Positions 1-8,722 of a stretch of DNA of 29,199 bases are shown piece by piece. Source of the stretch: a virus. A model generated the notes under the pieces. That model was not told the origin of the DNA and did no database searches. It saw only the letters and a program-made list of their open reading frames with translations. Numbering within the stretch: position 1 is the stretch's first letter; each line of letters starts with the position of its first letter. Both the position numbers and the translations under genes were made by a program. The DNA lies in IMG/VR virus record IMGVR_UViG_3300018084_000009, positions 1 to 29,199 of that record, one strand, 5' to 3'.

Positions 1-2977
1 ACTTATGCACCAGATTGCGCAACACTTCCCTTCGGTTGACATTAGGCAGCTTCTTCTTAAGTGCTTTACGTGCCTCTACCGTAGTCTCATCACTTAGTGA
101 CGTAATTCTTTCAATGATATTGCCAGTATATTCTGACAACATCTCGTATTCCTTTTCTGTTAACTCTTCGATCAATAGGTATTGTGATCGCATAAGTCGG
201 CGGGGCAGATTGAATTCATCTAATACACCTGCTGCAATGAATGCATCCACCACAGAACGCTTCATCTTGTGCTGTGCTGCTAGCGTAATAAACTCGGGGA
301 ATGTCTTGGCGCCACGACATCCCTGAACGGACTTCATAGCTGCGGCACCCACTCCTCTAATATGAGAGAAGCCGAACGAGATCATCTTCTCATCGATAAT
401 AGAGAAATCATCAGCACTACTATTCAATCTAGGAGGCACAACGTCCACACCCAACAACTTACCATCATTTACGAATGATGCAATGATTTCTTGTGGTGTC
501 TTTTGGCCAGCTTTATCCTTTGAATAGATCAAGTTGGCACATAGGAACTCAACATAATAGTTGGCTTTAACCCATGCGGTCCAATAAGCCATCACTGCGT
601 AACCCACCGCATGAGACTTGTTGAAACCGTAACCAGCCTGCTTCTCAATCCATGACCAAATCTGTTCTGCGATTTCCTTTGGAACATTCTTACTAGCACC
701 AGTCATGAATTGTTCCTGCTTTTCGCGCAACTCCTCTGGCTTCTTCTTGCCGATAGTTTTACGAACCGCATCAGCTTCCTTAAGATTCATTCCGGCTACC
801 TTCTGACAAATCTCCATTACCTGTTCTTGATAAAGTAGAATGCCCTTAGTTGGCTTAAGGATTGGCTCAAGGATTGGATGGATATAAGTAGGATTCAGCT
901 CTCCATTCTTAATCTTGGCGTATGTTTCCGACATACCAGTATCCAAGCAGCCTGGACGGATGATGGAAACTAGCTCACTGATCTCTTCAATACTTTGTGG
1001 CTTGCACTTCTTAGACCACGCCCTACCAAGTGGTGACTCTAGCTGGAAGATGCCCTGATTATAGCCCTCAGCTAATAACGCAAACACCTTCTTATCTTCT
1101 AGGGGTAGATTGAGTAGGTCAAACTTCTTACCATGACGCTTCTCAATAAGTTCTAGGGCAGTACGAAGGACATCTAGAGTAGTGATTCCTAGTATATCTA
1201 CCTTAAGTAGTCCGAATGCGTCTACCGCATCCATATCCCAACCACAAATCAACTCTTCCTTATTCGCACCTTTAACTAGAGGGATACCAGCTTTGTCAAA
1301 ATCCCTATCAGCAATAACCACAGCAGCAGGATGAACACCCGAAGTTTTATAGCATCCTTCAAGTCTTCTCGCAATATCGAACAATTCTTGATATGATGTT
1401 GTTCTGATGACTCTGCCATTTCGTTCAATCTTGATTGGTTTCGTGTCATTGGCAATCTCTTTTAACTTAGGGACGGCTGCAATAGCTTCATCTAGAGAGA
1501 TGTTTGCATGGTCGTCATTCTTTGCTGGGATCAAGCCGCTGATGAGCGACTTTGTATTTTCGTCAATACCCGCAACCTTAAGGACATCTTTCAAAACCTG
1601 CTTTGCACCTAAAGAAGATAGAGTTACTAATTGGGCAACTCTTTGTTCGCCGAATCGTTGGCGAATGTAGGCAATAACCTCATCGCGGCGACTCATTTCT
1701 ACGTCTGTGTCAATATCTGGCATAGATCCTTTACGTCCAGCGTTATAGAATCGCTCCCAAATCAAACCATACTTAATTGGGTCGATATGGGTGATGCCTA
1801 AGAGATAACTGACCAATGAACCACCAGCCGATCCTCTTGAAGGACCAAGGGTAATGGTGTTGATTCTGCAATAGTCCGTAATGTCTGATACGATCAAGAA
1901 GTAGTCAGCCAAACCAGCAACCTCAATGTCTGCCAATTCATACTGGACTCTCTTGGCATAAACGCTTTGTGGATCTTTAACCTGACGACGGCGCCAACCC
2001 TCTCTCAACTTATCCTTCAAGATTTCAATTGATGGGCGAATATCTGTCGTTGGATACTTTGGCAATCGCATCTGATTTAGTGATAGCTCAGAATAACATC
2101 TAGCTGCAATAACTCTAGTGCGATCTACTTCTTCTGGTCTGATGTCTGTTCCGTTAAGAACAAGTTCGCGATTCTTGAGATAGAATTCTTCAGTAGAGAA
2201 TCCGTGCGATCCTTCTTCCACCGCGGACTTCCCGAACGCCATTGCCTTAAGGAAACTGTGAGCCTTAGAGTCTTCCTTTCGCACATAATGAGCATCCTGA
2301 GTTGCAACTACATCAACATTGAGTTCTTTTGCTAGTTCGCGCAATCTCTGGTTGATTAACTTCTGTTCTGGAATTCCACCATCCTGGACCTCAAAGAACA
2401 GATTTTTATTGCCGAGGATTTTGATTAGCTGTCTAGCAAATCGATATGCCTCTGGAATATTTGCAGCCTCTTTTAGTTGAGACTCTTCGCCAGCTTGTGG
2501 CCATGACATCTTGTCGAACAACCAATAAGAGATTGGGCCGTGCATACATGCCGTGAGCACAATCAATCCTTCTCTATTTTGCTCTAGGTCATTAAAGTCA
2601 ATCCTAGGCTTATAATGCCACCTCTGATTTGCGATTGTAACCAGCTTGATGATATTCATCAAACCTACTTCGCTTTCAGGCAACACAACTAAGTGATGCG
2701 CGTGGCGACTCTTCTTTTCGTGTTCATCTGTAAGATAGAACTCGCATCCAAGAATTGGCTTAATGCCATTCTTCTTGCACTCCTTATAGAATTCAACCCA
2801 ACCAAAGATGTTGCCATGATTGGTGAGTGCAATGCAGTCTAATCCCAACTCTTTAGCTCTAGCAATCATATCTTTGACGGACGCCTGCCCATCTAGAAAT
2901 GAATGACTTGAGTGATTGTGGAGATGAACTATCTCGTTAGTCTGATTTAAGCTTTTGCTCGCCTTGTCCTGATCCAT
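1..2977 (-). CDS. dnaE: DNA polymerase III alpha subunit, DnaE type (3' end outside window)
   Basis: Replicative C-family DNA polymerase; 992 residues are visible and the C-terminus runs off the window (bacterial DnaE is usually about 1100-1200 aa). The N-terminal PHP domain starts with VHLHNHSSHSFLDG (from residue 17). All nine metal ligands known from proofreading-active PHP domains align: H20, H22, D29, H54, E79, H95, C144, D228 and H230. The palm has the GPSRGSAGGSL loop and MPDIDTD at 419-425, giving catalytic D421 and D423, and the third aspartate D594 in LKVDILGI. The ATG overlaps the zinc-ribbon gene by 41 nt, with AAAGG only 2 nt upstream. An in-frame GTG at 2998 has a better-spaced AAAGGA (7 nt) and may be the true start. 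It is the last visible gene of the replication operon. Function is very likely; the start is less certain. Confidence 0.95.
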   Translation of the reverse strand, partial: MDQDKASKSLNQTNEIVHLHNHSSHSFLDGQASVKDMIARAKELGLDCIALTNHGNIFGWVEFYKECKKNGIKPILGCEFYLTDEHEKKSRHAHHLVVLPESEVGLMNIIKLVTIANQRWHYKPRIDFNDLEQNREGLIVLTACMHGPISYWLFDKMSWPQAGEESQLKEAANIPEAYRFARQLIKILGNKNLFFEVQDGGIPEQKLINQRLRELAKELNVDVVATQDAHYVRKEDSKAHSFLKAMAFGKSAVEEGSHGFSTEEFYLKNRELVLNGTDIRPEEVDRTRVIAARCYSELSLNQMRLPKYPTTDIRPSIEILKDKLREGWRRRQVKDPQSVYAKRVQYELADIEVAGLADYFLIVSDITDYCRINTITLGPSRGSAGGSLVSYLLGITHIDPIKYGLIWERFYNAGRKGSMPDIDTDVEMSRRDEVIAYIRQRFGEQRVAQLVTLSSLGAKQVLKDVLKVAGIDENTKSLISGLIPAKNDDHANISLDEAIAAVPKLKEIANDTKPIKIERNGRVIRTTSYQELFDIARRLEGCYKTSGVHPAAVVIADRDFDKAGIPLVKGANKEELICGWDMDAVDAFGLLKVDILGITTLDVLRTALELIEKRHGKKFDLLNLPLEDKKVFALLAEGYNQGIFQLESPLGRAWSKKCKPQSIEEISELVSIIRPGCLDTGMSETYAKIKNGELNPTYIHPILEPILKPTKGILLYQEQVMEICQKVAGMNLKEADAVRKTIGKKKPEELREKQEQFMTGASKNVPKEIAEQIWSWIEKQAGYGFNKSHAVGYAVMAYWTAWVKANYYVEFLCANLIYSKDKAGQKTPQEIIASFVNDGKLLGVDVVPPRLNSSADDFSIIDEKMISFGFSHIRGVGAAAMKSVQGCRGAKTFPEFITLAAQHKMKRSVVDAFIAAGVLDEFNLPRRLMRSQYLLIEELTEKEYEMLSEYTGNIIERITSLSDETTVEARKALKKKLPNVNRREVLRNLVHK

Positions 2978-3323
2978 AACCTTTGTGTCGCTTGTCACTA
3001 CCTTGTCCTTTGTTTTGCTTATCAATCTTCGATATAACTCTTTCAGTGTGACGATCCGCTAGTTTCTTAGCCAGCTCGTCTTCTTTTTGCTTGGCAAGCC
3101 CTTTATTTTGAGCCCACCACCTCTCCATACTCATGTAATTCTTTGAGCCACCTAGTGCGGCGGGTGCTGTCTTTATGCACCTATAAAGATTAATTGTCTC
3201 GCAATTCTCACACTTTTTATCCTTCAATCTACCATCTTCTTCAACTAGATTATCATAGTCACTAGCTGGAAATGATTCAACTTGCTCATGTTGGCAAGTA
3301 GTGCATAAGAAATCGTATAACAT
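2937..3323 (-). CDS. Zinc-ribbon protein (FmdB-like N-terminus)
   Basis: A 128-aa protein with two CxxC pairs, C7/C10 (CTTC) and C38/C41 (CENC), typical of a zinc ribbon such as the FmdB family. The rest is a charged linker and a Gly/Lys/Gln-rich basic tail that could bind nucleic acid. The last 41 nt overlap the start of the polymerase gene, so part of the odd tail composition may reflect the dual-coding constraint. Its ATG overlaps the stop of the SprT-like gene as TAATG, indicating translational coupling. It may regulate or assist the adjacent polymerase or protease, but that is inferred only from position. No specific function is known to me. Confidence 0.8.
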   Translation of the reverse strand: MLYDFLCTTCQHEQVESFPASDYDNLVEEDGRLKDKKCENCETINLYRCIKTAPAALGGSKNYMSMERWWAQNKGLAKQKEDELAKKLADRHTERVISKIDKQNKGQGSDKRHKGYGSGQGEQKLKSD

Positions 3324-3715
3324 TAGTCTTCTATATACTCTCTGTAAAGCACTCCATATTTTCTAGCAAAAACATCACCATGATCTTTTCCATCTACAAG
3401 TTGATACCATGTCAGCGCATGAGCCCACTCGTGTAATAGTGTATCTGTCTGAACACTCCATGGATTTGTTTTGCAAAGCGTGATAACAAAGTATCGCTTA
3501 GCTTTTGGCTTATTCTGATTAACTAGAGAGCATGTTCCAAATAGTGGTGTATCTGAACTTAGACTTTCTTTGTTTACTCTTCGCACTTTAATAGGATGTT
3601 CTGGAGGAAAATCCTTCTTAAGCATATTTAAGAGTAAACGAAACTGCTGGCTGACTGTCATATGAGCAGGTTGACCTTGTAGATATTTTCTGCGATCGTC
3701 TATCTTCTCAGTCAT
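3323..3715 (-). CDS. SprT-like zinc metalloprotease
   Basis: A 130-aa protein with the zincin motif HEWAHAL: H95 and H99 should bind zinc and E96 should be the general base. H112 in GKDHGDVFARKYG is a plausible third ligand, as in SprT/Spartan-like proteins. Family members in cells cleave proteins crosslinked to DNA; in phages the role is mostly unknown. The ATG lies in the last codons of the nuclease gene (8-nt overlap), with AGGG about 10 nt upstream. It is short, containing little beyond the protease core. Its place between a DNA nuclease and a DNA polymerase suggests it acts on DNA-bound proteins, which is inference. Confidence 0.8.
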   Translation of the reverse strand: MTEKIDDRRKYLQGQPAHMTVSQQFRLLLNMLKKDFPPEHPIKVRRVNKESLSSDTPLFGTCSLVNQNKPKAKRYFVITLCKTNPWSVQTDTLLHEWAHALTWYQLVDGKDHGDVFARKYGVLYREYIED

Positions 3716-4676
3716 TTTCTTTTACCCTATCAATCTTGTTTGGGTTAGATCCATCTATACCTTGCTTAAGTTCTTCCCACTTTTCATCACATAGTGGGCG
3801 ATTACATAGATGTTTACAATAGTGATCGTTTGCTCTTCGTTTTATTGTTCTAGCTTTCTTTACTCTGTTATAGAGTTCGACTACTTCAACTCTAGTCTTT
3901 TCGTCATCTGCACCTGTAAAGGCATATTCCATTGGAATGCCTCTAAAGTAATCGAACTGCACCCAAATATACTTGTACTGAGGAAAAAGTTTCTTTGCTG
4001 CATATGAATACATTCTTGGTTGAAGGTCACCAATGAAGTCTTCATGATTTGGAATTGAATATCCTGTCTTATAGTCAACAATGATTAATGTTTCTGAATC
4101 ATATTCAACTACTAGGTCGATAAAACCATTCATCTTGATGTCCTGGCCATCAACATCGTGACCCCAGGAGATATCGGCTTTTTGCTCTACGCCAATAATT
4201 TTACCGTTAGGATTTTCTACGCTTTTGATACCCGATTTAAAGTAAGAGTCGTAGCGTTTTACTGCGGTGTGAATCATACTTAAACCGTCTTCATACAGCT
4301 TTTTGGGACAGCCATCGAAGTGCTCTACATGTTGATTCACTAATTGGCATTTACCATTTTTAGGATTGAAAAACGGACAGGTTTGGCACACTTTATCTAT
4401 AAAGAATGCGGCCCTAGCTTTAGAGGGCGCCTTTTGCATATCGTCCGTAAATGGATTCTCTATAGAGAGTTGCTTAAGATACTCCTCTTTGAGATCTAGC
4501 TGTCCTCTGCTATTAGCGTAAGCTTCTAACGTATTATGAATAGCTGTTCCAAACTCGCTAGAAAATGAATACGTAAATAACTCGTCAGCCCAACCCCACT
4601 CGTATTGAAGAAAATACTTAAAGTCGCACTTTAATGCGGTCTTTAGTCTTGTCGGGCTAACTGTAGTTATTCTCAT
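3708..4676 (-). CDS. Cas4/RecB-like PD-(D/E)XK exonuclease with Fe-S cysteines
   Basis: A 322-aa nuclease of the RecB/Cas4 class, expected to degrade DNA ends. Visible motifs in order are H47 (FGTAIHNTLEAYA), E164, D187 in GFIDLVVEY, D201-x-K203 in IIVDYKTG, and Q220/Y223 in LQPRMYSYA. Cysteines C17 near the N-terminus and C287, C291, C296 near the C-terminus match the four-cysteine Fe-S cluster of Cas4/AddB nucleases. Between them is an additional C97-xx-C100...C110...C123 group, probably a separate metal site. The start overlaps the dNMP kinase stop as ATGA. There is no cas1/cas2 or CRISPR array here, so a role in phage recombination or DNA processing next to RecA is more likely than spacer acquisition. 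Confidence 0.88.
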   Translation of the reverse strand: MRITTVSPTRLKTALKCDFKYFLQYEWGWADELFTYSFSSEFGTAIHNTLEAYANSRGQLDLKEEYLKQLSIENPFTDDMQKAPSKARAAFFIDKVCQTCPFFNPKNGKCQLVNQHVEHFDGCPKKLYEDGLSMIHTAVKRYDSYFKSGIKSVENPNGKIIGVEQKADISWGHDVDGQDIKMNGFIDLVVEYDSETLIIVDYKTGYSIPNHEDFIGDLQPRMYSYAAKKLFPQYKYIWVQFDYFRGIPMEYAFTGADDEKTRVEVVELYNRVKKARTIKRRANDHYCKHLCNRPLCDEKWEELKQGIDGSNPNKIDRVKEND

Positions 4677-5353
4677 GCAATGAAATTGTGCTTCTTAAGA
4701 ACAAGCATTAGCTTTTCCTTAAGCTCACTAAAATCTCCATTGTTGTCTACCACTTCATTAAAGTGTTCATAATTGTCTAGAGCGAGTTCAGAAATATGAA
4801 GATCACTACGTTGACCAGTATCTCTTTCAATCTTGATCAACAAACCATTCTCTCTGGCAAATTCCGCTTCATTTGGGAAACGACAATCTGCTACTATGAC
4901 AATATCATTTGCTGGATATTTCTTGTGGAAGATGGACTTCACCCAAATATCTGGATCCATTTGATTGCGGAACAGATCTGTTCCTACAAACTGTAGCACT
5001 TCCCGAACGGTCATGTACTTTGGAGCGCCAGCCTGTGGGTGATGTGGTGCATAACCAATCACTTCATAATCTTGACCCATTTGACGTAGCTGTTTGGCTG
5101 GCCACACAATATCTGTCAATTTCTTCTTGCCCTCCTCAGTCTCCATATCATTTCGATCGATACCAAACATATGGACACATGCTTCTTTAAGTGCATCCGC
5201 AAAGTGGACAATATGTACATTTAATGTGGGCTCTGCCCATTCTTCTAGAAATGTCTTATCTGGTAGACGACTGCCTATGATCCTGGCAATCTTTTTAGCA
5301 CTGGTATCTTTACCAACCTGTTTTCTACCCGCGAGCGTTATGAACCGTGGCAT
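4673..5353 (-). CDS. Deoxynucleoside monophosphate kinase
   Basis: A 226-aa P-loop kinase with GRKQVGKDT at residues 9-17. The segments FADALKEACVHMFGI and IVADCRFPNEAEFARENG resemble phage dNMP kinases of the T4 gp1 type. These transfer phosphate from ATP to dNMPs, raising dNTP supply from degraded host DNA or de novo synthesis. The ATG has AGGAG with 9-nt spacing and lies inside the end of the upstream deoxyribosyltransferase-like gene (29-nt overlap). The neighbouring nucleoside-processing gene and polymerase support a nucleotide-supply role. Which bases it accepts, including modified ones, cannot be told. Confidence 0.88.
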   Translation of the reverse strand: MPRFITLAGRKQVGKDTSAKKIARIIGSRLPDKTFLEEWAEPTLNVHIVHFADALKEACVHMFGIDRNDMETEEGKKKLTDIVWPAKQLRQMGQDYEVIGYAPHHPQAGAPKYMTVREVLQFVGTDLFRNQMDPDIWVKSIFHKKYPANDIVIVADCRFPNEAEFARENGLLIKIERDTGQRSDLHISELALDNYEHFNEVVDNNGDFSELKEKLMLVLKKHNFIA

Positions 5354-5822
5354 AAGTAGTTTCTCCTCTAGCTGCTTGCATTCTCTTGACTAATGTAATG
5401 GACGCATCTTTTAGACTATCAAAGATACGTGTTGGACCTAGGATGCCCCAAAGCCAATGTGATACTTTATCAACACCCTCTGGCATTACTAGAACTACAG
5501 GAATTCTGTTGTCTAATGCAAATACAAGTTCGTGCGTGCAACCAAACGTCTTTGATTGGGCGGGAAGATAGCAAATCATACCTTCACATTGACGAAGCAT
5601 AGCAAGATCGCGCTCAACAATATTGGCGCAAAACGCAGCCATACCAGCCCAATCCTTCTTTGCCTTCATCTTATCCACTGTTGGTGTTTCATTACAATTT
5701 GGTGGGCAAGGATCGACGCTCTCAACGCGGGGGTCAGACTCCTGCATTAATTTCAAACACCTCTCTTTCCAACTTCCTTCTGCTCTAGAATGCTCATACG
5801 GACTAGATAAATAAACTCTCAT
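5325..5822 (-). CDS. Nucleoside 2-deoxyribosyltransferase-like protein
   Basis: A 165-aa Rossmann-like protein. It begins MRVYLSSPYE, the usual first strand of the NDT superfamily (YLAGP/YLSSP). It continues with E70-R-D72 before a strand (CEGMICYLP) and then KTFGCTHELVFAL, where E98 fits the catalytic nucleophile of the G-T-x-x-E motif. Such enzymes swap or hydrolyse nucleobases on deoxyribose. The ATG overlaps the primase stop as ATGA, with AAGGA 6 nt upstream. Together with the next gene, a dNMP kinase, it suggests nucleotide salvage or modified-nucleotide handling. The superfamily also has members of unknown activity (DUF4406-like), so the reaction is not certain. Confidence 0.72.
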   Translation of the reverse strand: MRVYLSSPYEHSRAEGSWKERCLKLMQESDPRVESVDPCPPNCNETPTVDKMKAKKDWAGMAAFCANIVERDLAMLRQCEGMICYLPAQSKTFGCTHELVFALDNRIPVVLVMPEGVDKVSHWLWGILGPTRIFDSLKDASITLVKRMQAARGETTYATVHNARG

Positions 5823-6919
5823 AGGTATTCCTTAAGAATAAGTCTTAGTTGTCCCGGATCAGTTTCTCCAGGATCTTTGTTATTAGGTAACACAATTGCT
5901 CTGTAATCAAAGTAGTCTTTGCACATTTTCTCCACACCGTTAGTTGCTTTTTGTCCTGCTTCATCAGAGTCCAATAAACAAATCACACGCTGACATCCTA
6001 CCTTGTGTAACAATAATTTGTGCTGCTTGGAGAATCCTGTCCCTAAAATTGCGACAGCATTTTTGACTCCAGCTTCCCATAACCTCATAACATCGAGAGG
6101 CCCTTCTGTAAGGACAATCGTTTTTGATTCTCCCATATTCTGTTTAGCTCTATGCAAGTTAAACAACACAGAGGATGCATGGAATCTTTCCTCCTCAGCA
6201 CGCTCAGACGATTTCTTTCGCATATCTGCGAAGTTAATGGCATGACACCACTTTGGTCTCCAAGTCTCGATAAGATCGTCATTTAAAATACGACATGTAA
6301 ATGCGATTAAATATCCATCTAGAGGATCATAGATTGGGACTACCATTCTATTTTCGCCATAAGTTCCTATTTTATGCCAAGAACCGCCGGCATTAAACTC
6401 TTTAACAACTTCCTTTGAAAATCCTCTCTTTACAAAGTAATCATTAGGAGTGAGATGTTTCATCATCTCTTCTTCGGCTCTCTTATGTCTTACTAGTTCA
6501 GATTTCTTCTGAATAAAGCTCTGAATCTTCTGCGCTTCGGCAGAGTCGATATCTTTGATGGAGTCAATATCCTGATTTAGAACATTTAGAATCCACTCGA
6601 TAGCCACCTTAAACGAGCAGTTATGATACGCTCTTACAAGTGCAAAAATATCTGCACCATGAATGGTGTGACATCTATGACTAAAGCACTGCCACATTTG
6701 GCGTGTAAAGTCCCAGCTAAAAGCTTTATTGTTGTCGTTGGGAGAGCCAGATGCCTTATGAGGAATTGGACAACATCCAACAACTCTATCACCAAAGTCG
6801 TTTCCCTTGAAGTTCATATGCTTAAGGATAAGCCGTATGTTTTTATGCGCTTGCTTCCTTACGCCTTCGAGCTTGGTTTTTGTTAACCGATCATCAGGTA
6901 TTGTCATCGTCTTGGTCAT
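5819..6919 (-). CDS. dnaG: DnaG-like DNA primase
   Basis: A 366-aa primase making RNA primers for the lagging strand. The N-terminal zinc finger has CCPIPH (C50, H54) and CFSHRC (C78, C83), followed by GADIFALVRAY as in CHC2 fingers. The core contains TEGPLDVM (E272, D275) and LLDSDEAGQ (D317, D319), the TOPRIM metal-binding motifs. It stops soon after TOPRIM, so the helicase-interaction domain of cellular DnaG appears missing or very short. The start is uncertain: ATG at 6919 or ATG at 6907, neither with a strong ribosome binding site. A longer reading up to 7015 would lie deep in the helicase gene and is unlikely. It overlaps the helicase stop and is probably coupled. Confidence 0.9.
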   Translation of the reverse strand: MTKTMTIPDDRLTKTKLEGVRKQAHKNIRLILKHMNFKGNDFGDRVVGCCPIPHKASGSPNDNNKAFSWDFTRQMWQCFSHRCHTIHGADIFALVRAYHNCSFKVAIEWILNVLNQDIDSIKDIDSAEAQKIQSFIQKKSELVRHKRAEEEMMKHLTPNDYFVKRGFSKEVVKEFNAGGSWHKIGTYGENRMVVPIYDPLDGYLIAFTCRILNDDLIETWRPKWCHAINFADMRKKSSERAEEERFHASSVLFNLHRAKQNMGESKTIVLTEGPLDVMRLWEAGVKNAVAILGTGFSKQHKLLLHKVGCQRVICLLDSDEAGQKATNGVEKMCKDYFDYRAIVLPNNKDPGETDPGQLRLILKEYL

Positions 6920-8375
6920 TCTTAGTAGTCGCCTTCTTGGCATATCCTTGTGGTGGCGCTGCCTGTTTAGCCTTTGGATTGGCAACTCCCAGCTCTTTAA
7001 ACTTACCAATTCCAAGGTCTGCTTGGATGTTAATGAATGTGCTTACACCCTTACCATATCTAGATGCTAGGACATACAACTCGTGTGTTCCTTGTGGACT
7101 AATCACTAAATCGTCAGCATCCTTAGCTCTCCATAGAGAGATTGAGTCAACTAGCTCTACAATCTTTTTTGCGCCAGCAATCATATTAAGATCAATATCT
7201 AACTGACGATTGGTCTGACCGAATGCCAGGATTGGGAGGTTGTATTCTTCTGCGAAGTCATGGAGCGCCATACAGGCATCACCAATAACATCGTGTGCGC
7301 CTACACCCATATTCTTTACGTCATCTATACGGGCTAGCTTGATATAGTCCCAAACGATTAGACATCTAGGTGTTCTAATATTCTTGTCGATTCCTACATG
7401 TTGCATAACCCAACGACGCAAGAATGGGATCATTTCTCGCGCGGTCATACCAGTCATCTTTTTGTAGTAAAGCTCGCGAGATTGGAAGACTTTCCAAGTT
7501 TCATCGTCTTCCAAAAGATTACGCGCCAGTTTGCATTGGGTTGCAAATGTTTTGTCGTAACCATCTGCGATAATCTTATTGTAGTCGCATGACCAATATC
7601 CTGTTTCAAGGATTTCGTAATTGATCTCATTAAACATTCCACAGGCACGAACAGCTTGTGCAATTTCGTTTAGTTCGCTATCGCAATAAAGAACAGGCAT
7701 ATACTTAGATAGTTCCACCGCCGCTCTAATACCCACCTGGGACTTGCCAGCCTTAGCTGTTGCTGCAAGGAATGTCACGCTACCATTGCGCATTCCACCT
7801 ATGCTACGTTGCCATATTGGAAATCCGACATCTACACCCAGCTCACCTGGATGGGCAGCTAGATCCATAATGATAGACTTTGTTTTCGTAGCAAGGTTGA
7901 TAATCTCGTCGCTAACTACTCCTTGAATCTTGTTACCCAAACTAATCAGACTTGTGTCTAATTTGTTGATAAGATCGGCTGTAGGATCAGCGGTTTCATC
8001 TAGATATTTGATGTTCTGCTTAAACATCTCTCGATAGCTGCGTTTCACCGTCTCCCGCTTAACCTGCGCGAAGGAACGCATCACGTCATCCTTGGCTGTT
8101 GCGTGAGCAAGACATGCCTCGATTAGCTCGCCCTCGCCACATGTATCGTAAAAGTCTTTAAGACCTAGTGCGGCAGCCTCCGCTAATAATCCAGGCTGAG
8201 TAACAACTAGATTAGTAGTTGAGTTCATCAATAGGCGTTGGAGCACTATGAAGAAATCCCTATGTGACTTAGTTGTGAAGTCGTCTATCGACAAATGCTG
8301 TTGTACATCGAAATAAGCATCCGGGTGCTGGCATAATCCTGCCAACAATCCGAACTCTGCTGCAACGTTAACCAT
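6894..8375 (-). CDS. dnaB: DnaB-like replicative DNA helicase
   Basis: A 493-aa hexameric helicase of the DnaB/RecA-fold family that unwinds the fork with the primase. The N-terminal ~100 residues are a DnaB-like helical domain. Walker A is ATAKAGKS at 205-212 within the GGMRNGSVTFLAATAKAGKS block, and Walker B is CLIVWDYIKL with D343. LPILAFGQTNRQLD and ASRYGKG match the later DnaB motifs with the sensor glutamine and arginine. The C-terminus is Lys/Asp-rich and disordered. The ATG overlaps the previous stop by one base (TAATG), with AAGGAAG 4 nt upstream. Length and order (helicase, then primase) fit a phage replisome. Confidence 0.93.
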   Translation of the reverse strand: MVNVAAEFGLLAGLCQHPDAYFDVQQHLSIDDFTTKSHRDFFIVLQRLLMNSTTNLVVTQPGLLAEAAALGLKDFYDTCGEGELIEACLAHATAKDDVMRSFAQVKRETVKRSYREMFKQNIKYLDETADPTADLINKLDTSLISLGNKIQGVVSDEIINLATKTKSIIMDLAAHPGELGVDVGFPIWQRSIGGMRNGSVTFLAATAKAGKSQVGIRAAVELSKYMPVLYCDSELNEIAQAVRACGMFNEINYEILETGYWSCDYNKIIADGYDKTFATQCKLARNLLEDDETWKVFQSRELYYKKMTGMTAREMIPFLRRWVMQHVGIDKNIRTPRCLIVWDYIKLARIDDVKNMGVGAHDVIGDACMALHDFAEEYNLPILAFGQTNRQLDIDLNMIAGAKKIVELVDSISLWRAKDADDLVISPQGTHELYVLASRYGKGVSTFINIQADLGIGKFKELGVANPKAKQAAPPQGYAKKATTKNDQDDDNT

Positions 8376-8722
8376 TATTCTTCCTTCTTATCTAATGCTT
8401 CTTGTAACTTGTTTATTATCAATTCTCTTGTCATCTCTTCATCAAATCTTACTCTCACAAGGGATATACCTAATTCTTGACATCTAAGTGTCTTTGTGAG
8501 ATCTCTCTTCTTGGCAGCACGAAAGGCTTCCTGCGATCCATGAAAATGCTTGCTATAAGCAAAGTGCTGCTCACCATCATACTCAAACGCAACAGAAAGT
8601 TGTGGTAGATATATATCTAAGAATAGACCGCCAGTCTGTGCTATATTGTGCTCCAGAATGATTTTTTGGTTAGGAAAAACCAACTGAACTATAGATAGTA
8701 GTTGATCGCAACCTTTACTCAT
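8375..8722 (-). CDS. VSR/DUF559-like PD-(D/E)XK endonuclease
   Basis: A 115-aa single-domain protein. D36 (LFLDIYLPQL), then E47-x-D49 in AFEYDGEQHF, then KKRDLTKTLRCQELGISLVR resemble the VSR/DUF559 nuclease fold (an acidic strand, EYDGxQH, RDxxK and a buried G-I-x-L-V-R strand). Family members include mismatch-nicking and homing-related endonucleases. It overlaps the RecA-like gene by 8 nt and the helicase by one base, so it belongs to the replication/recombination operon rather than being a stray insertion. It could resolve recombination intermediates or nick DNA. That is inference; substrate and partner are unknown. Confidence 0.72.
   Translation of the reverse strand: MSKGCDQLLSIVQLVFPNQKIILEHNIAQTGGLFLDIYLPQLSVAFEYDGEQHFAYSKHFHGSQEAFRAAKKRDLTKTLRCQELGISLVRVRFDEEMTRELIINKLQEALDKKEE

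Noticed and set aside
6920-7015. N-terminal extension of the primase to 7015
   Set aside because: It lies deep within the helicase gene and the added residues are a basic antisense-like stretch with no primase similarity; ATG at 6919 or 6907 is enough.
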